A DNA stretch of 64,000 nt from Gyromitra esculenta (GCA_038503075.1 JBCAML010000014.1:1426001-1490000); one strand, 5' to 3'; shown: positions 46,335 through 58,757, counted from the first letter of the stretch. Made by a program: numbers and translations. Notes: generated by a model from the sequence alone, not told the origin.

Positions 46335-46890
46335 ACTGGGGGGGGACGTGAGGATTGTATGATATCTGCTGTTTTGAGGTGGGAATGGGGGTTCTCTCCT
46401 CATATTAAGTTCATATGGTTGTACATATATTGTATATTTGTTTGGTGTAAACTTTGTAGATATGTTACCCCTTTTCTTCTCTATCGTGCTTTCAAGTCTT
46501 CATATACTGTAGCCTGGCGATTAATTAGTCATGAAAAATCACTCGGCCGCAAAACGAATTTCGACTTCTCACCGTGAAATCATCAACCACAAGCTTAAGG
46601 GGCGCAAGAGCTGAGATCGGATTTCTCTTGATATGTGTTACAGAGAGCTAGCTGTGAGGAAAAGGGGCGATATCTGATTACTAATTATAAGTAAATTGAA
46701 CGCCTCAATTAATTATCCAGAGATACATGTAGTTATACATATCGCAACCGCCGTAAAGACACAATAGAAACCCTGTTTCCCAAAAAGATAAACATAACAA
46801 TTCACCACACCAAAATAGAAACCCACAAATAACCATACAACACAGCAAGGAACGCGCAAAAGCATACCCAGAACAAAAAAAACAAAAATA
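46335..46890. other. Convergent 3' region, no gene
   Basis: AT-rich spacer between RSM22 and the minus-strand unknown gene, likely both 3' UTRs. No coding frame supported. Confidence 0.5.
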
Positions 46891-48561
46891 CTAGACTTCG
46901 CTTCCATCTTCGAGACCACTATATGTAGAAGGTGGTAGTCGCACCCTCACACGCCGTTTAGGGCGTCTAAGCTCTGGCCTCGACTCCTCCAATGCTAGCG
47001 TAACTTCAGCTTTGATAATCGCACGAGCAGCCTGCGACAGCCTAGCTTCCTTCTGCAATGACACCCGTCGTGATGGAATAGTTGTATCGCTTGCCACCGA
47101 GGTGGTTGGTGTCATGATAGGATCAAACATCTCAGGGGAATCGGTGTCTGTGGGGGTTGATGGCTCTCTATGGTAGTATGATCCTGATTGCATAGATTTT
47201 ACGATGGCGTCTAGCGTGTGTAGTTTTTCTTCCAGCTCCGCGATCTTTTGGTTGAGAGCGAAGCCGCTCGGGGGCTGCGCGGGTGGGAATAGAGTTCGGT
47301 TGGTGCCTAAGCGTAGGAATTCTGGGCCTGGATGCTTTCCCGGATCCTTGGATAGCTCCTCTAGAACTTCTTGGGAAGTGGTGGTTGATTCGGGGATTGA
47401 GGTATAATTGTGATGCTGCTGCTGCGTGGACAAAAGTTTGATTTAGACTCGGACTTAGGGCTTAGGTGGGAAACTTTCTAGTTGGGGGATAGGGGTGCAT
47501 GGAGAGAAATACCTGTGGATTTCGGAGTTTCGCCGGATTTGCTGGTGTTGATAAGGTCATCTTAGAACCCTTTGTTTTCGCCCTCTTGTCTACCTTTTCC
47601 AATAGCGACAAATTGGGCCCTGTTAACTGACTCACACTGTCCCTGATATCGTTCTCGATATCCGTATCTGCTTCTGGGGCGTATTCGAGTGCTTTTGTAG
47701 TAGTTTCCTGATTAATTGACGGCGATAGCGGCGGATCTCGCCTCAAATTGTAGTTGTGCTCATAGCGGGATTCTGAGTCGAAGAATGGTGATAGCGGTGG
47801 GTTTCTCTCTAAATCGTAGTCATAGTCAAAGTGAGACTCAGGGTGGGAGCTTGTTGAAGGTTCTTCGGATTGCTGAGTCCATTTCTGGATAGCCTGCAGA
47901 CGAGGATCTTTGATTTCACGGATGTTGTATCTTTGGCTTATCTTCACGAGCGGGACAGTCCAAGGTCTATCAGGCAACATTGGTGATATTTCTGGCACTA
48001 CTCCATCGGGCGATCCTACTTCGCTGAGTGGTATTGGTACTGTTCTGGGCTGAATTTCCTTGCCGACCGAGGGGAACGATACACATTTGCTTGTCGCGTG
48101 TTCGGCTGGTGGTTTATTCACTTGTTTATCCACATTTTCGTTCGGATGATTTGGAGAACTGATTCGGATTCGTCCACTATTCTCGGGATCTTCCTCCAAG
48201 ATATTACCAATTTTCTCCTCAACCTTTTCTAATAAAGTACTCATGGCTCCGTCGCTCGATAGAAGGTGGAATGCTTTGAGGAGGATTTCATCTTCGATTT
48301 CAGTTCTTGCGGGTGATTTGAGAGAGTATTCTTTCGGTAGGACGACAGCATAGTAATGGAGTTCGAAGGGGCCACGGTTGGTGCTATCGCCTAATTTGGG
48401 AGTGCCTTTGAAGTATTTCCGAGCTACGAAGGTGATGACTTGTACTTCTCGATTGAAGAGCCATCGACAATTCTCTAGGGGTAGTCAGAATAAAGTTAAG
48501 CTTGGAAAAAGGGGTATGAAATGATGTTACCAATGATCTGCTCACGGCGCCGAGACGACAT
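46891..48561 (-). CDS. Unrecognised protein with N-terminal conserved-looking domain and disordered body
   Basis: Three exons: 48531..48561, 47513..48474 and 46891..47421, giving 507 residues. The first exon encodes only MSSRRREQII and is supported by a good GTAAC donor and a CCTAG acceptor that joins in frame to ENCRWLFNREVQVITFVARK. The first 90 residues look folded (YFKGTPKLGDSTNRGPFELH, then YYAVVLPKEYSL). The remainder is Pro/Ser/Glu-rich and probably disordered. Two related segments (about residues 224-240 and 246-262) each contain a D-Y-D/N-Y-N-L core followed by PPLSP, possible proline-directed phosphorylation sites. A short coiled coil (NQKIAELEEKLHTLDAIVKS) lies in exon 3, followed by a basic R/K-rich segment near the C-terminus. 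I do not recognise the family and assign no function. The exon 3 acceptor is a CAGCAGCAG run, so the protein may vary by one or two Gln. Confidence 0.7.
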
Positions 48562-49148
48562 GGCCAAGATGGATTCTAGCAGTGTTGGAGTGATTGAGAG
48601 AGGCAGGGAAGTTTAAACTCTCCTGAGTAATTGCCCAGCATAAAGGCTTCAGATGAGCTCCTGGTGGCACCAAAGATGGAGGGCCTTAGTTATTAATTGA
48701 AGTATCTTGCTGACTGATATATCCGCACCTAGCCTCTTGCTTGTCTGTTGATGTCTCAGACGGAGCACAGGCTGGATGTTGGTTGCCTTAACATCGGGCG
48801 CCTAACTGTAGAGTAGACGCAACCAAATTAAATGTTGGATTTGGGAAACGTAACACCTTCATCTACTCTTACATGTTGTGTAGATATTTCGGGAGTGAGG
48901 TGGTTAGCCATCTCGCGGCCGCACTGCATATGCATTTATATCGTCTATTCTGATAAAGACCCTTCACTGGATTTCCAATACAAACTTGCCGCAGAGAGTT
49001 CTGGGAATAAATATAAATGGTCTTTAGGGTCTCGCGTCAAGGTGCTCTCGCTGGATGCAATCAACTGCAGTTATGCCACCTATTTAATGCCTCAGCCTTG
49101 TTGAGATGGCAATTCTTTGTTGAAACTGATTGACTGGGCTCCTAAGTT
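48562..49148. other. Promoter side of the unknown gene, no gene seen
   Basis: Upstream of the minus-strand unknown gene, bordering the first of several inverted-repeat elements. No coding frame supported. Confidence 0.45.
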
Positions 49149-49712
49149 TATTAAAGAGCAAAGGTGCGATCTACCCTGTATTTTTTGTGTGTGGTTGCGC
49201 TCTGCCCCGGGTCCAGAAAAAAAGTTCAATCTACCCTTTATCGACACCGTGACCATCCAACTACCCAACCACATCTTCCATCACCGTTCATCCACTGCAC
49301 CTCACTCTGCAGCTACATCGAGCTGTGACCATCGCTAGCAAAACGACGGCTATCACTGAGGGCCAGAGGTTTCCTACTACGGTCAGCTCCACTGCCCGTG
49401 GACTTGCATAGTAATTAAAGTAATTCTCTTACAACACCATCGCAAAGTACGGCACATACTGATACACGATGTAGTACCTACCGCGAGAGCTATGATAGTT
49501 ATGTTACACTGGCAAATAAATGTAAGCATTTGAGAACGGTAGATGACATCATATAAATTCAGTTCTAGTGGTTTCGTTGGGTTTCACATGTATTTTAATC
49601 TGCAGAAGGGAAGCCACTTGCAGTTTCCTAGTCACTATTACAAGTATAGGATTTTAAGGGTAGATTGAACTTCTTCTGGACCCTAGGCAGATCGCACCTT
49701 TGCTCTTTATTA
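49149..49712. mobile_element. MITE-like element with long terminal inverted repeats
   Basis: The left end reads TTAAAGAGCAAAGGTGCGAT and continues to a GTTCAATCTACCCTT block; the right end is its reverse complement (aagggtagattgaac ... atcgcacctttgctcttta). The left arm carries about 36 extra bases between the two matching blocks. The element is about 564 bp, its ends are bordered by TTA/TAA, and no transposase frame is visible, fitting a non-autonomous DNA element (Tc1/mariner-like target preference is an inference). Confidence 0.7.
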
Positions 49713-50276
49713 ATAGAATAGAAACCCCTATTTCTATTGTTGAATTAGAACTAATAGTGAAGAATCACAATCAGTCACTCGTAACATACATGTAGCCTCG
49801 TGTGCAGTATTGGAGATATCAAGCTTCTACACACACGGCCAGATATAATCATTTCACCTGCACAGTAGTATATGAAATATAAAACATGTATACTCGGTAC
49901 AACCACAAAAATCTACTCTTGCTTCAAGTGGCTCAGTGGACCTACCCTAGCAGCCAAAGCCAAAGCCATGGAAATCCGAGTTGCAAATCCCACCTCTTTA
50001 CCCGGGATGTGGTGCTCTAAAACATAGCTATAGCCCAATAGCTCTCCTATAGAAAATAAATCTCACAATATAACATGCACCAAGCTTACATGTCTTGGAG
50101 TGTTAAAAGATGCATGATTTGTGACCAACACCTGCTCACTGTCAAAAGCGCGCATGCTACAGGTCTGGAATTAATTTTTCTTCCTAGCTTAAATACGCGT
50201 ACCCCTAGCATAAGTATTTCCATTCATCACAAACTTTACCTTGCTCTTCCTTAGCATCTATAGCCAACTTTGAAGG
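49713..50276. other. Spacer, no gene seen
   Basis: Between the inverted-repeat element and the decayed CorA-like copy. No coding frame supported. Confidence 0.5.
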
Positions 50277-51802
50277 ATGGATTCTCGACCCTTGAGTAGC
50301 AATGTATTCCCAATAAATGACGTAGCAGTCCCCCCTACGGAACGCACTCGCCGTGAATACATCGATTCCTTGATCTGGATAGTGCGCGAGAGGCATAGTC
50401 AGTAGATCTTGCTTAGACTGTTGTGTATCTAACTAAAATTTAGGTTAGAACAACCTACTAGTGCCGGAGCGTCGGTACGTTATCGTAGAACCTGAGCCCA
50501 CACCGGTACCCAGCGCCTACTATCTAGTCCCACTCAAATATTTATACAAATTCTTCGGGGATAAAGTAGAGATAGCCGCAGAAGGTTATTTATTAGAACA
50601 TCAACTAAAAGATCATGACTATGGGATAATGCAGGTTATGTATGCTATAATCATTCTTATACCCTTATATGAAGCGAATTACGTTTAATTGAGACAATAA
50701 AATGCATAGAGAATTCCCAACGCTCTACTATTTTGATGTATGTAACCTTCCACTTGCTTAGCTGCACGATAGCTAGGATGATATATTCACATAACACTCG
50801 TGCCAGGACTTCCTCAAATCAATTAGGGTTATAAGCTTGGATCGTCTTATTAAGGACTCTACATGAGTAATAGAGATCAAGTCAAACACAAATTCGAAAT
50901 TTATAGTAGGTGTATCCTACTACCCTAATGCACCGGCAACTAGGGCAGCTCCGGAGAGAAACAAGCTCTTTGTAACGACTTATCCCAAAGAAACTCTGCT
51001 TTTTATCGCTATTCCTTACCTTGGCCAAGAGCCAGTGGAAAGTGCACTCCCCTGGAAGCAGCCCAGCACCTATACTGAAGATAGTCTGGATGATAGGCGT
51101 GCCGAAAGACTGACTGCCTATCACATCATTGATGATCTTGAAAAATAAGACGCTCTTAGTCTAGGTTTGTTTGTGTACAGATTCCCTTTACTGTCCGATA
51201 CGACAGCTTCTCACAGATCGCAGATGGTGTCAGACGCACGGAAGTTAGTAGTTGTTCATCAAGCCTTGTTTATGGTTCTTAATAATGGTTTATTCTTCGT
51301 TACTTCACCATCTACCCGGATTCTCTCTTAAATTTGACGTACTCTAGGCGCAATTGCAGCATTTGGATCTGCAAATGATATCCAGGCCGAGCATCTACCA
51401 TGGCCATTTATTGCAGAAAGCTTCGATAGTGCTAGCCACGGAACGTACGCCGGGATCCTTAAGGCGATTAGCAACTTGTTACCTTTATCAAAGATCACGA
51501 TCATGCGAACCTTTCGCCAAAGACTCTCTGATACTGTTCGTTTCTAGTCATTCTATCGAGACCCGCCCAGTGATGAACATATCGAAGGATTGAAAACGAT
51601 GAGAATCGAGCTCTCAAAAATCGTCAAAATTGTGGGAACCCAAACTAAAATCGCTCAGAGTCTCGATGTGCATGAAGGTAGATCTGATCAATTCGTGTAC
51701 ATCCATCACAGTATGATACCTAGCATTATTACGAGCCGGGAAGCTTTCCGTGGTGAAATCAAGCACATGCTAGAGGAAGTATTAACAAACATTTCAAGGT
51801 AA
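50277..51802 (+). pseudogene. Decayed CorA-like family copy (copy A)
   Basis: Segments matching the two copies downstream occur in the same order. Exon 1 is intact from ATG 50277 (RTRREYIDSLIWIVRERH). A shortened exon 2 (VPLKYLYKFFGDKVEIA) lacks the block holding GEILVTFYNY. A 28-nt exon follows (EFPTLYYFD, 50700-50740), then DFLKSIRVISLDRLIKDS ending in a stop. Broken pieces follow: LLFIAIPYLGQEPVESA, RAERLTAYHIIDD, then THGTYAGILKAISNLLPLS-like and RTFRQRLSD. Last is an exon-6-like piece, KTMRIELSKIVKIVGTQTK to 51802. In-frame stops, missing sequence and the absence of the C-terminal membrane/GMN region show it is a relic. It predates recent duplication, since it is clearly diverged from both other copies. 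Confidence 0.82.
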
Positions 51803-53506
51803 CTAACGACGAGACCGGCGACCAGCTCTCTAAGAATAAAGATTTGGAGGCACAGGCCAAGAAGCGACGGTCGCGGAGTCAGCTTTGGAGCATAGCAATT
51901 GGGAGCCTTGAATGAAGTTAATACCAAGAAACAAGATTGATGTTTGGAAAGAGTTATAGGCTATCATTAGGAGATATCTCGATGGCGGGGGAGTGTATCT
52001 GAGATAGAGATCTACATTAAGGAGGGATATAGCTATATACAGTGCAATCGCCTTATAAGAATACGGTTGGTTCCAAGAGTCACATATAAGAGAGTTATCA
52101 ATAAGTAAAGCAGGCCATACCCAAAAGCACCTTGTCAAGACTAAGTTCCGTGTTATTACAAGGCGAGTGTTCTTATAGCCAGTATTCTTATAGGCCGCTT
52201 GTGTTGTAATGGGATATTAATGCCCCAACGCGTTTAACATTCATGAGATATCACTCGTAAATTCCTCTGTGTGACCTTGATTCTTGTCTAACCTTTCAAT
52301 GGTACAGTAGCTGTCTCTAATTCTGCAATCTTATTGAACGAAGATGATTGTAGGCTAAACAGAGTTCCGTTCAGTGTGTCGCTTTTCTCAGAGTGTAGAA
52401 TATGCCACTTATTCCCGATGTTTACGGCACAATCCCTGTCTCACCCTAGATCAAGTCAGGGTATCTCCCGCAGCGCCCAACTCTCGTTGTTGATTTTGAA
52501 ATGTCAACAAATCCGACCAGGCAAGAGATCTGATGTCATTGGCTGGGCTAAAAAAAATTTTATAGCCGAACTAGGTATTGCGAAGTGCATATGCAGATCC
52601 CTGCTGCGAGCACTTATAGCCTGCGTATAGCTGTAGGCCTTGCGATCACCAATTAGATCTGATGGGCCCATCTGTCCACCATTAACCAACCAAATTCAAG
52701 TTTACTGCTGATCAATCCGGTATGATGCGCGACTGGCCTGAAGCTATGTGCCACTGTCAACTCACGCGCAGTATACTGTTTCAGCACATAGCGAGTGCTG
52801 TCAATTTGAATTTAGGAATACAGCGGTTTAATGTGCTGTAAAATCCTAACCAACCCCGGTTCGGCGAAGCAATCTTGTAAGATTACTATATCATACCATC
52901 TCGATCAGAAGGATCCTCAGAGCACGTCTGGGCTAGGCAGTTCCGAACTAACTGTGGCTATCATAGAATTGGTGAGGTTACCCCATGATATCGAGAGCTG
53001 CCTCCCGAGCTGCGTGTTTACTTTCCTGATGCGGAGGTTTTGTTTAAATATTGAAATATCATCTGCAGCTTGAACATGCTCTTCTCGTCAAAAGTGATAC
53101 GGTATATATGTGAAAGAGCCGCAGCTGCGGTAAGACAAATCGGACGGAAGTTTAGAACAGCAGCTGAGCGGGTCAGGATTATAGCCAACAGGATTAAATC
53201 GGAAAATCAACTCTGCTGTCATTCCACCCTTTTAAGTGGAAATATTTGTGTTAGCTGAGTTTTCTCATGGTGTTGTTTTCGGGAAACGGGTTGAAAGAAG
53301 TTTCAGTCAATGTGGCGTTACCCTATGGGATGATTGTGCGGTTCATTGAACCGTTCTATAATCCATCGCGAAATTCAGCCTTGGCGCCAAGGTTCGCGCC
53401 TTATCGCGAGGGGGCTGGCTGCGAGACAGCGCAACATCCCCTTTAACTTATTTATTTCACTTACCACCTAGGGTTGACGTCAAGTGATATTTATCCTATA
53501 CTAAAC
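51803..53506. other. Spacer with a MITE-like element, no gene
   Basis: Contains a small inverted-repeat element (52038-52208). A frame at 52334-52630 and another at 52831-53073 are unrecognised. Confidence 0.45.
52038..52208. mobile_element. Small MITE-like element with TA-flanked inverted ends
   Basis: The 27-bp left end (starting TACAGTGCAATCGCCTTATA) matches the reverse complement of the right end (starting TACAACACAAGCGGCCTATA) at about 20 of 27 positions, with an identical ATAAGAATAC block. At 171 bp with no coding capacity and TA at both borders, it fits a non-autonomous Tc1/mariner/pogo-type element. Confidence 0.6.
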
Positions 53507-55970
53507 ATGGCAGGAGTTAATGCAATCCCAAAATACGCCAGTGAAGCCATCACCGCTCAAGAACGCGCCCGTCGTGAATATATCGATTCTATCATCGAAA
53601 AGGTGCACAAGAATCATGGTAAGCTCTTCTTGCTTCAGGCGATTATGTATAAAGCTAATTTCTGGAATTAGAATGGAATGAATCTTCCGTGGAGCGACAA
53701 GCATTGTTGGAACAGTATATTCGGCTTCCTAGTGGTCTCCAAGACCTAGACGTCAAGGTACAGCTTGGCGAGATACTGGTCACAATTTACAACTATGAGC
53801 TTCGTCGCCAGTACAATGAAGATGAGAGTTCCGACGAAGATGATGACGAAAATATTGAAACTGTACGTCGTCGCGCGGAAAATAGACGAATGCGCCGCCG
53901 TGCTCAGGAAAGGCAACAAAAATCCACATGCCTTCCTATTCCATTACAGTATTTATACAAATTCTCCGAGGGTCACGAGCCCGAGATGGATTTGTCCCCA
54001 TATCTTCAAAATAAGTCTGTTGACGGAGGGGGTCTACGCGTCATGTATGTTACAACCATATCCTAATACGAAGAAATATTGTGTTGAATTAAGATCGCGG
54101 AACCAATAGTGAATTCCCGGCGCCCCACTGCGCCGATGTAAGTCTCCTAGTTGAATTTAGGGCCCAATCAGTTTTCACTGTCAATTTGATGATGGTGGAG
54201 AGTAGGAGAGATTACTTAGCTAAAAACTGTACCAGGATCTCTTTAAAGCAATGCGGAACGTTTCCTTAAAAGATCTCGTTAACGATCCTAGAGCCCCAAT
54301 GGAAAAGCTCAAGTTCAACGAACATTCAAGCTTCCTAGCGGGCATATCTTATTATCCCAACGTGCCTCCCAAACAATTCGTAACGAGTCAATCCTCTGGG
54401 GTGTCTTACCCCTCGGATACATTTGTCTTTGTCGCTATTCCGTACCTTGGTATGGAATCAGTGGCAACCGCACGATTCCGGAGGGAGCATCCATCGCTTC
54501 CGAATGATGATCATTTACAGGATGGAGTAGGCGAGAAAATGACAGCTTACTACAGTGTTGATGGGCATGCGAAGGGGCGATCTTTCTCTAACTCAAGCTT
54601 GAATTTGTTTGAGTATAGATTTCCTTCAGAGAATACAGCAGCGTTTAATGATTGGGAGCAAATATCCTATATTGAGACAGAAGGGCAGCCCATAGTTGTT
54701 CACCAAGTTTCCCTTGCTGTTTTTGATGATGGTTTGTTCACTTTCCATTTTCCATTTCCATTTTATTTTCTCACCATCATGCTACTACAGAGACGGTTGC
54801 GGTTTTTAGATCTCCTAATGATCAGTCACAAAGTTTACCACTGTTTCCAGAACAGTGTGAGAGTGTAGGAGGGTATCACGGGATCGTCAATATCATCGGT
54901 AATATCCTACCTTCATCAGAAATCACAATACCCCGCCGATTCCGCCAGAGAGTATCCGAGCTTGTTCGTCTAACCACGAATGTCCCTTCTCAGTTCGTTG
55001 AACATATTTTAACTATCTGCAGGAATTCTTGGTTGAGACTCGCCCTTTCCAAGAGGATCTTGTCATACGATTTGATACCTTGAGGATGGAGCTTTCAGCT
55101 ATCATCCGGGTCGTGGAAACGCAAACCCAGGTTCTTAAAAGTATGAGTCAGTTTCAAATAGATAACCATGCGGAACAGTTTAAGATTGTGCGTAGGACGA
55201 TCGAAAATATCCTCGAGAAGCGGGAGTCTTTCCGTAGTGAGATTGGGGTTATACGGGATAGCCTACAAACATCACAACAGCTCGTACGACCTCTTATAAT
55301 CTTTCTTCAAGAGTATTAGCTGATGTGCCTAGCTGTTTCGTATTCTATCGACAGAGAAAAAGTATGCGCAGGCTGAATATATAGCAGCGCAGCTATCACG
55401 AACAAAGCGAGCAACAGAGGCTGCAACACAGAGCGCGATGGAGAGCTCAGCAGAGAGCGTAGACATAATAGTTACTACTATTACGACAATAGTCATGCCT
55501 CTGAGCCTTATAACTTCTGTTAGTCATACATTTCCTGCTAATATTATTTATTTTCCACCTTCCCCCGTGCCTGGATTTAGCTAACAAAAGGATATAGTAC
55601 TGGGGTATCTTCCTCCTCATCGCCCTCTCAAGCTTTTGTGTCTATGAAGACTGAACGTAGCACAGGAATGAACATGCGCTCTCTCAACAGGAGCTCTAAA
55701 GCGCGACGCGAAAGCTGGTCGGGTATTAGGATACCATTGTATCTGTCACTGGTATTTATTGCCATCCACATGTACTGCCATAAGCGACTTGTAGCTCTGT
55801 ACCGCCGGCGCCAGTCGCGGTCGCCGGAACCATCCAGCGGCTATCCGCAATCGCTAATCCCACTGCATCTTGCATGCGTGGCACAGTACGCGGCTTTCGT
55901 CGTGCTGTCGCCGTGGATTAGACGAGTAAATGGCGGCAAAATTAGAACATCACGAGGCAGGCGTCGATAA
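53507..55970 (+). CDS. CorA-like GMN-motif membrane protein (copy B)
   Basis: Nine exons: 53507..53618, 53672..54044, 54110..54137, 54236..54731, 54791..54963, 55023..55283, 55357..55518, 55598..55604 (7 nt) and 55666..55970, giving 638 residues. The N-terminal domain begins RREYIDSIIEKVHKNH, EWNESSVERQALLEQYIRLP, GEILVTIYNY. Middle blocks are EFPAPHCAD, MRNVSLKDLV, SYYPNVPPKQF, TFVFVAIPYLG and VVHQVSLAVFDDG. A helical stretch (MELSAIIRVVETQTQVLKS onward) leads to a C-terminal CorA-like module: TM1 (IIVTTITTIVMPLSLITS), the Y-W-G-M-N signature near 536-540, and TM2 (IPLYLSLVFIAIHMYCH). Fungal CorA-like modules of this type are attached to many soluble domains; Mg2+ transport is not shown. Exon borders were fixed by comparison with copy C, which shares them. 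Exon 7 uses an AGAG acceptor chosen to keep frame, the least certain junction. Confidence 0.82.
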
Positions 55971-58624
55971 CTGTCACTCGGCAAAATTCCGGCCAGTTAT
56001 TTTGAGAAGAGATGCCTACTAGTAATATTAGTTATATCCTTTGTTTATTCTAAATACCTATCATATACTTAATAACCTTCTTCTACCTCTTGAGAGGGCA
56101 CGAACGTAGAAGGCGGGAACTGGTGACAGTCTCTCAAATTGAAGGCTTCGAATCAACTCGGATCCAATCATGATGAATTGGGTTGATTGGTGCTGTTTTT
56201 ATACGCTACTGAAAAACTGTCATCGGAAACAGCCCGAATCTCAATGACGGGACGATCCAAAGCTTAATGTTGGACACCGAGGGAACTGATGCAGCTGGTA
56301 TAGGCTGGTCATAAAAGTATAGAAAGCACATGAAGGAGAAAACTGAATGTGAGCAATCGAATTATAGACCAATGGCTTCACAATACCTAATATGACGCAA
56401 GTGTCAATTGGAAATGGCAGTTGCACCTGGATCTGGAAAGAGTTGAACGGGTATCCTTGACAAGTAACTCCAGGGCATCGTTTATTAGTCCTCGGCTGCT
56501 TAACCCTGCCCCCGGAAGCCACATCTAGAGACCTAAGTTATTATGTGGTTCGAGCATGCATATGGGTTAGTCCGCGTGGCTTGGTATGGCACGTATAGGC
56601 ACTCGTAGTTGAATGACGTTTCCGGACTGAACCAGGTCTGCATGGAGGTGCAGATTAGTAGAGAGGCAGCAAGAAGTATGTAGATCCTAGCCAACCGAGT
56701 AGTGAATCTCAGCCCAAATAAAAGTGTATTTGACTTGCGTGCTAGTTCTGAGGCTCAAAAGAGATCCAAAATCCCCAATAATCTCGACCCAGATCCGAAT
56801 GACCACAATTCCCGCTGCTACTTGATTGGCTAGATTTCGGGTATCGTACTGTTCACTGCTAATCGACCCTCTACTTCTCTACTGGTATGCACCTCCGTGC
56901 GCAGCGGGCCCAGGCCGTCCTGGGAAAGTCATTTAGATACGAGTATCAAGTAGTGTTTCAAATGTCTGCGTGACATGCAGGGGCGATCAAGAGTGTTTCT
57001 ATGGATTAATGTTTCCAGCAAAAGAAGAGATATCATTGACTGGTTGGTTTATCTTGGCAGAATTCCGTTTATCTGTGGACATGGCTGCGGGTCTAAGAAA
57101 CCTGAGGATTGCCGTGCAATCCTGGCTTACGAAAACGTTTCCCAGCCTCGAGGGATATTCCTCCCGCATTTAATGCATTGTTTACCACCCATAGCCCAAG
57201 GCCTGCATGCTTCCGACGTAGTTGTCGTGATGATCGACCTTTTTGTTTTGTTTTCTTTAAAAGAGGTTGTCGATATAATATCGATGCCACCATGGCCAGA
57301 GGAATAAATAGCGAAAAAATAAAGAGGTACTAACAGTACGTTTGCATTCCTTCATATTGCCACAATGGTTTTGCCTAACCAAACTACAAGCTCTTAGCAG
57401 CATAGTAATATTTAAATTCGTCGGACGCCCTGACCCTGTTCAAACTTCGTCTATTAGCATTCGATATCGTCTGTCTCGAAACAAATTTTATAAGTATATT
57501 TTAATTCTCGGAAACAACTTCTTGCCGACTTCTATATCCATTGCTCACCTTCCCACCAATATTTCTGAGACCCTCCTCGCGTCACCTAGAATACTTTCTA
57601 CTTATTTCATATCCGGTAACAATCCCGAAAGTAACTTAAGCGATGGGATGGATTTGGAGATGGGGGATATCGATATAGAACTATGTATAGAAAGTCGTTA
57701 GGCAGCCCAGTGGGGAGGAAAATAATGCGCATGACAACAAATTTTTATCCATATTTTCAATAGTCGTTTGTAGAAGTTACATCCAAACGACTAGACGAGG
57801 GTCACGAGGCCCATCGGTGGCCTAAGGTTCAGCATTTCTATTTAAAGAGTTATCGACGGCAAACAACCAATGCATCTCAACTCGAGGGCTATCGATTTTT
57901 CACCGTGTTCCGTTGATTTTAGATGGGATTCATTGCACCCAAGTTTCGTCTTGCTCCTAGAAGCGACTCCGGTTCGTGAAGCTTTCCCAGTATGACCGCA
58001 GCTCTGATGCATGAGTATAGGGGGTCTGCCATCGAGATACATGTTGACTCATAAGCTGTTGCGATTTCTCTGCTCATATCACATCAATAGTTATTACATT
58101 GCGAAAACTGAGAGGTGATATTCTCTAATTTAATTACCAGGTCAGGGTAGAAAACGGTCTTACATTACCTGCAGATAAACGGATATCCCCGGTATACGCA
58201 CTGTCTCTCGACGTGTACTAGATCTCTTAATATTTTCACATAATATTGTCGTATCCTAAAAGCACAAATTAATCTAAGCAGTTTTAACCGTATGGCTTTC
58301 GAATCCAGTGAAAGAGACGGCCCTTCAGCATTGTCGATGTCTATTTCCCACGCTCAGAACTACTCGTGCTCTACCATAAGTACCTGAAAATGCCTTTTAG
58401 TGGCAACGTTTTTTAATTCGTCCCGCAGTAGCACTTCAAAATTTGGTTGGCCAATGTCTTACCCTTGTTTCCAGGTACTTGTGGCTGGGCTGCAAGGCTT
58501 TTTTGTCTTCCTTAGCGCGCTGGAATTCGGTTCCGGGAGCTCGGCTTTCGGCGATTTGACCTAGCCAAGTGGCAATAGGATGTATAGCACGGGCCGGGGG
58601 ATGGATTTCATGTTTATCTCCTCG
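55971..58624. other. Long spacer, no gene recognised
   Basis: Frames at 56241-56522 (minus), 56970-57307 and 57342-57701 (plus) are open but show no resemblance and no consistent splice partners; degenerate remains of mobile elements are possible. The frames around 58436-58940 owe their openness on both strands to the foldback described next. Confidence 0.4.
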
Positions 58625-58757
58625 CTTCTTACTCGTGGTCCAGGATAAGAGCCTGAAAACACGGGTGTGTGGCTTTGAGTGGTGCACGGATACTTCGCCA
58701 TACAAACTCACCACCCATGTTTTCAGGTTCTCATTCTGGACCACGAGTGCCAAGAAG
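58625..58757. repeat. Foldback (hairpin-forming) inverted repeat
   Basis: Left arm contains CTCGTGGTCCAGGATAAGAG and GCCTGAAAACACGGGTG; right arm is the near-perfect reverse complement (CATGTTTTCAGG ... CTCATTCTGGACCACGAG). Arms are about 48 bp with a short centre. No terminal target duplication is clear. Confidence 0.75.

Noticed and set aside
55605..55654. Simple read-through end of copy B at 55654 as the main protein
   Set aside because: Splicing at 55604/55666 rebuilds Y-W-G-M-N and a membrane helix and is mirrored in copy C, so the short end is treated as an alternative isoform.
57342..57701. 119-codon frame
   Set aside because: No ATG at its start, no domain, and no consistent exon partners; left as unassigned spacer.
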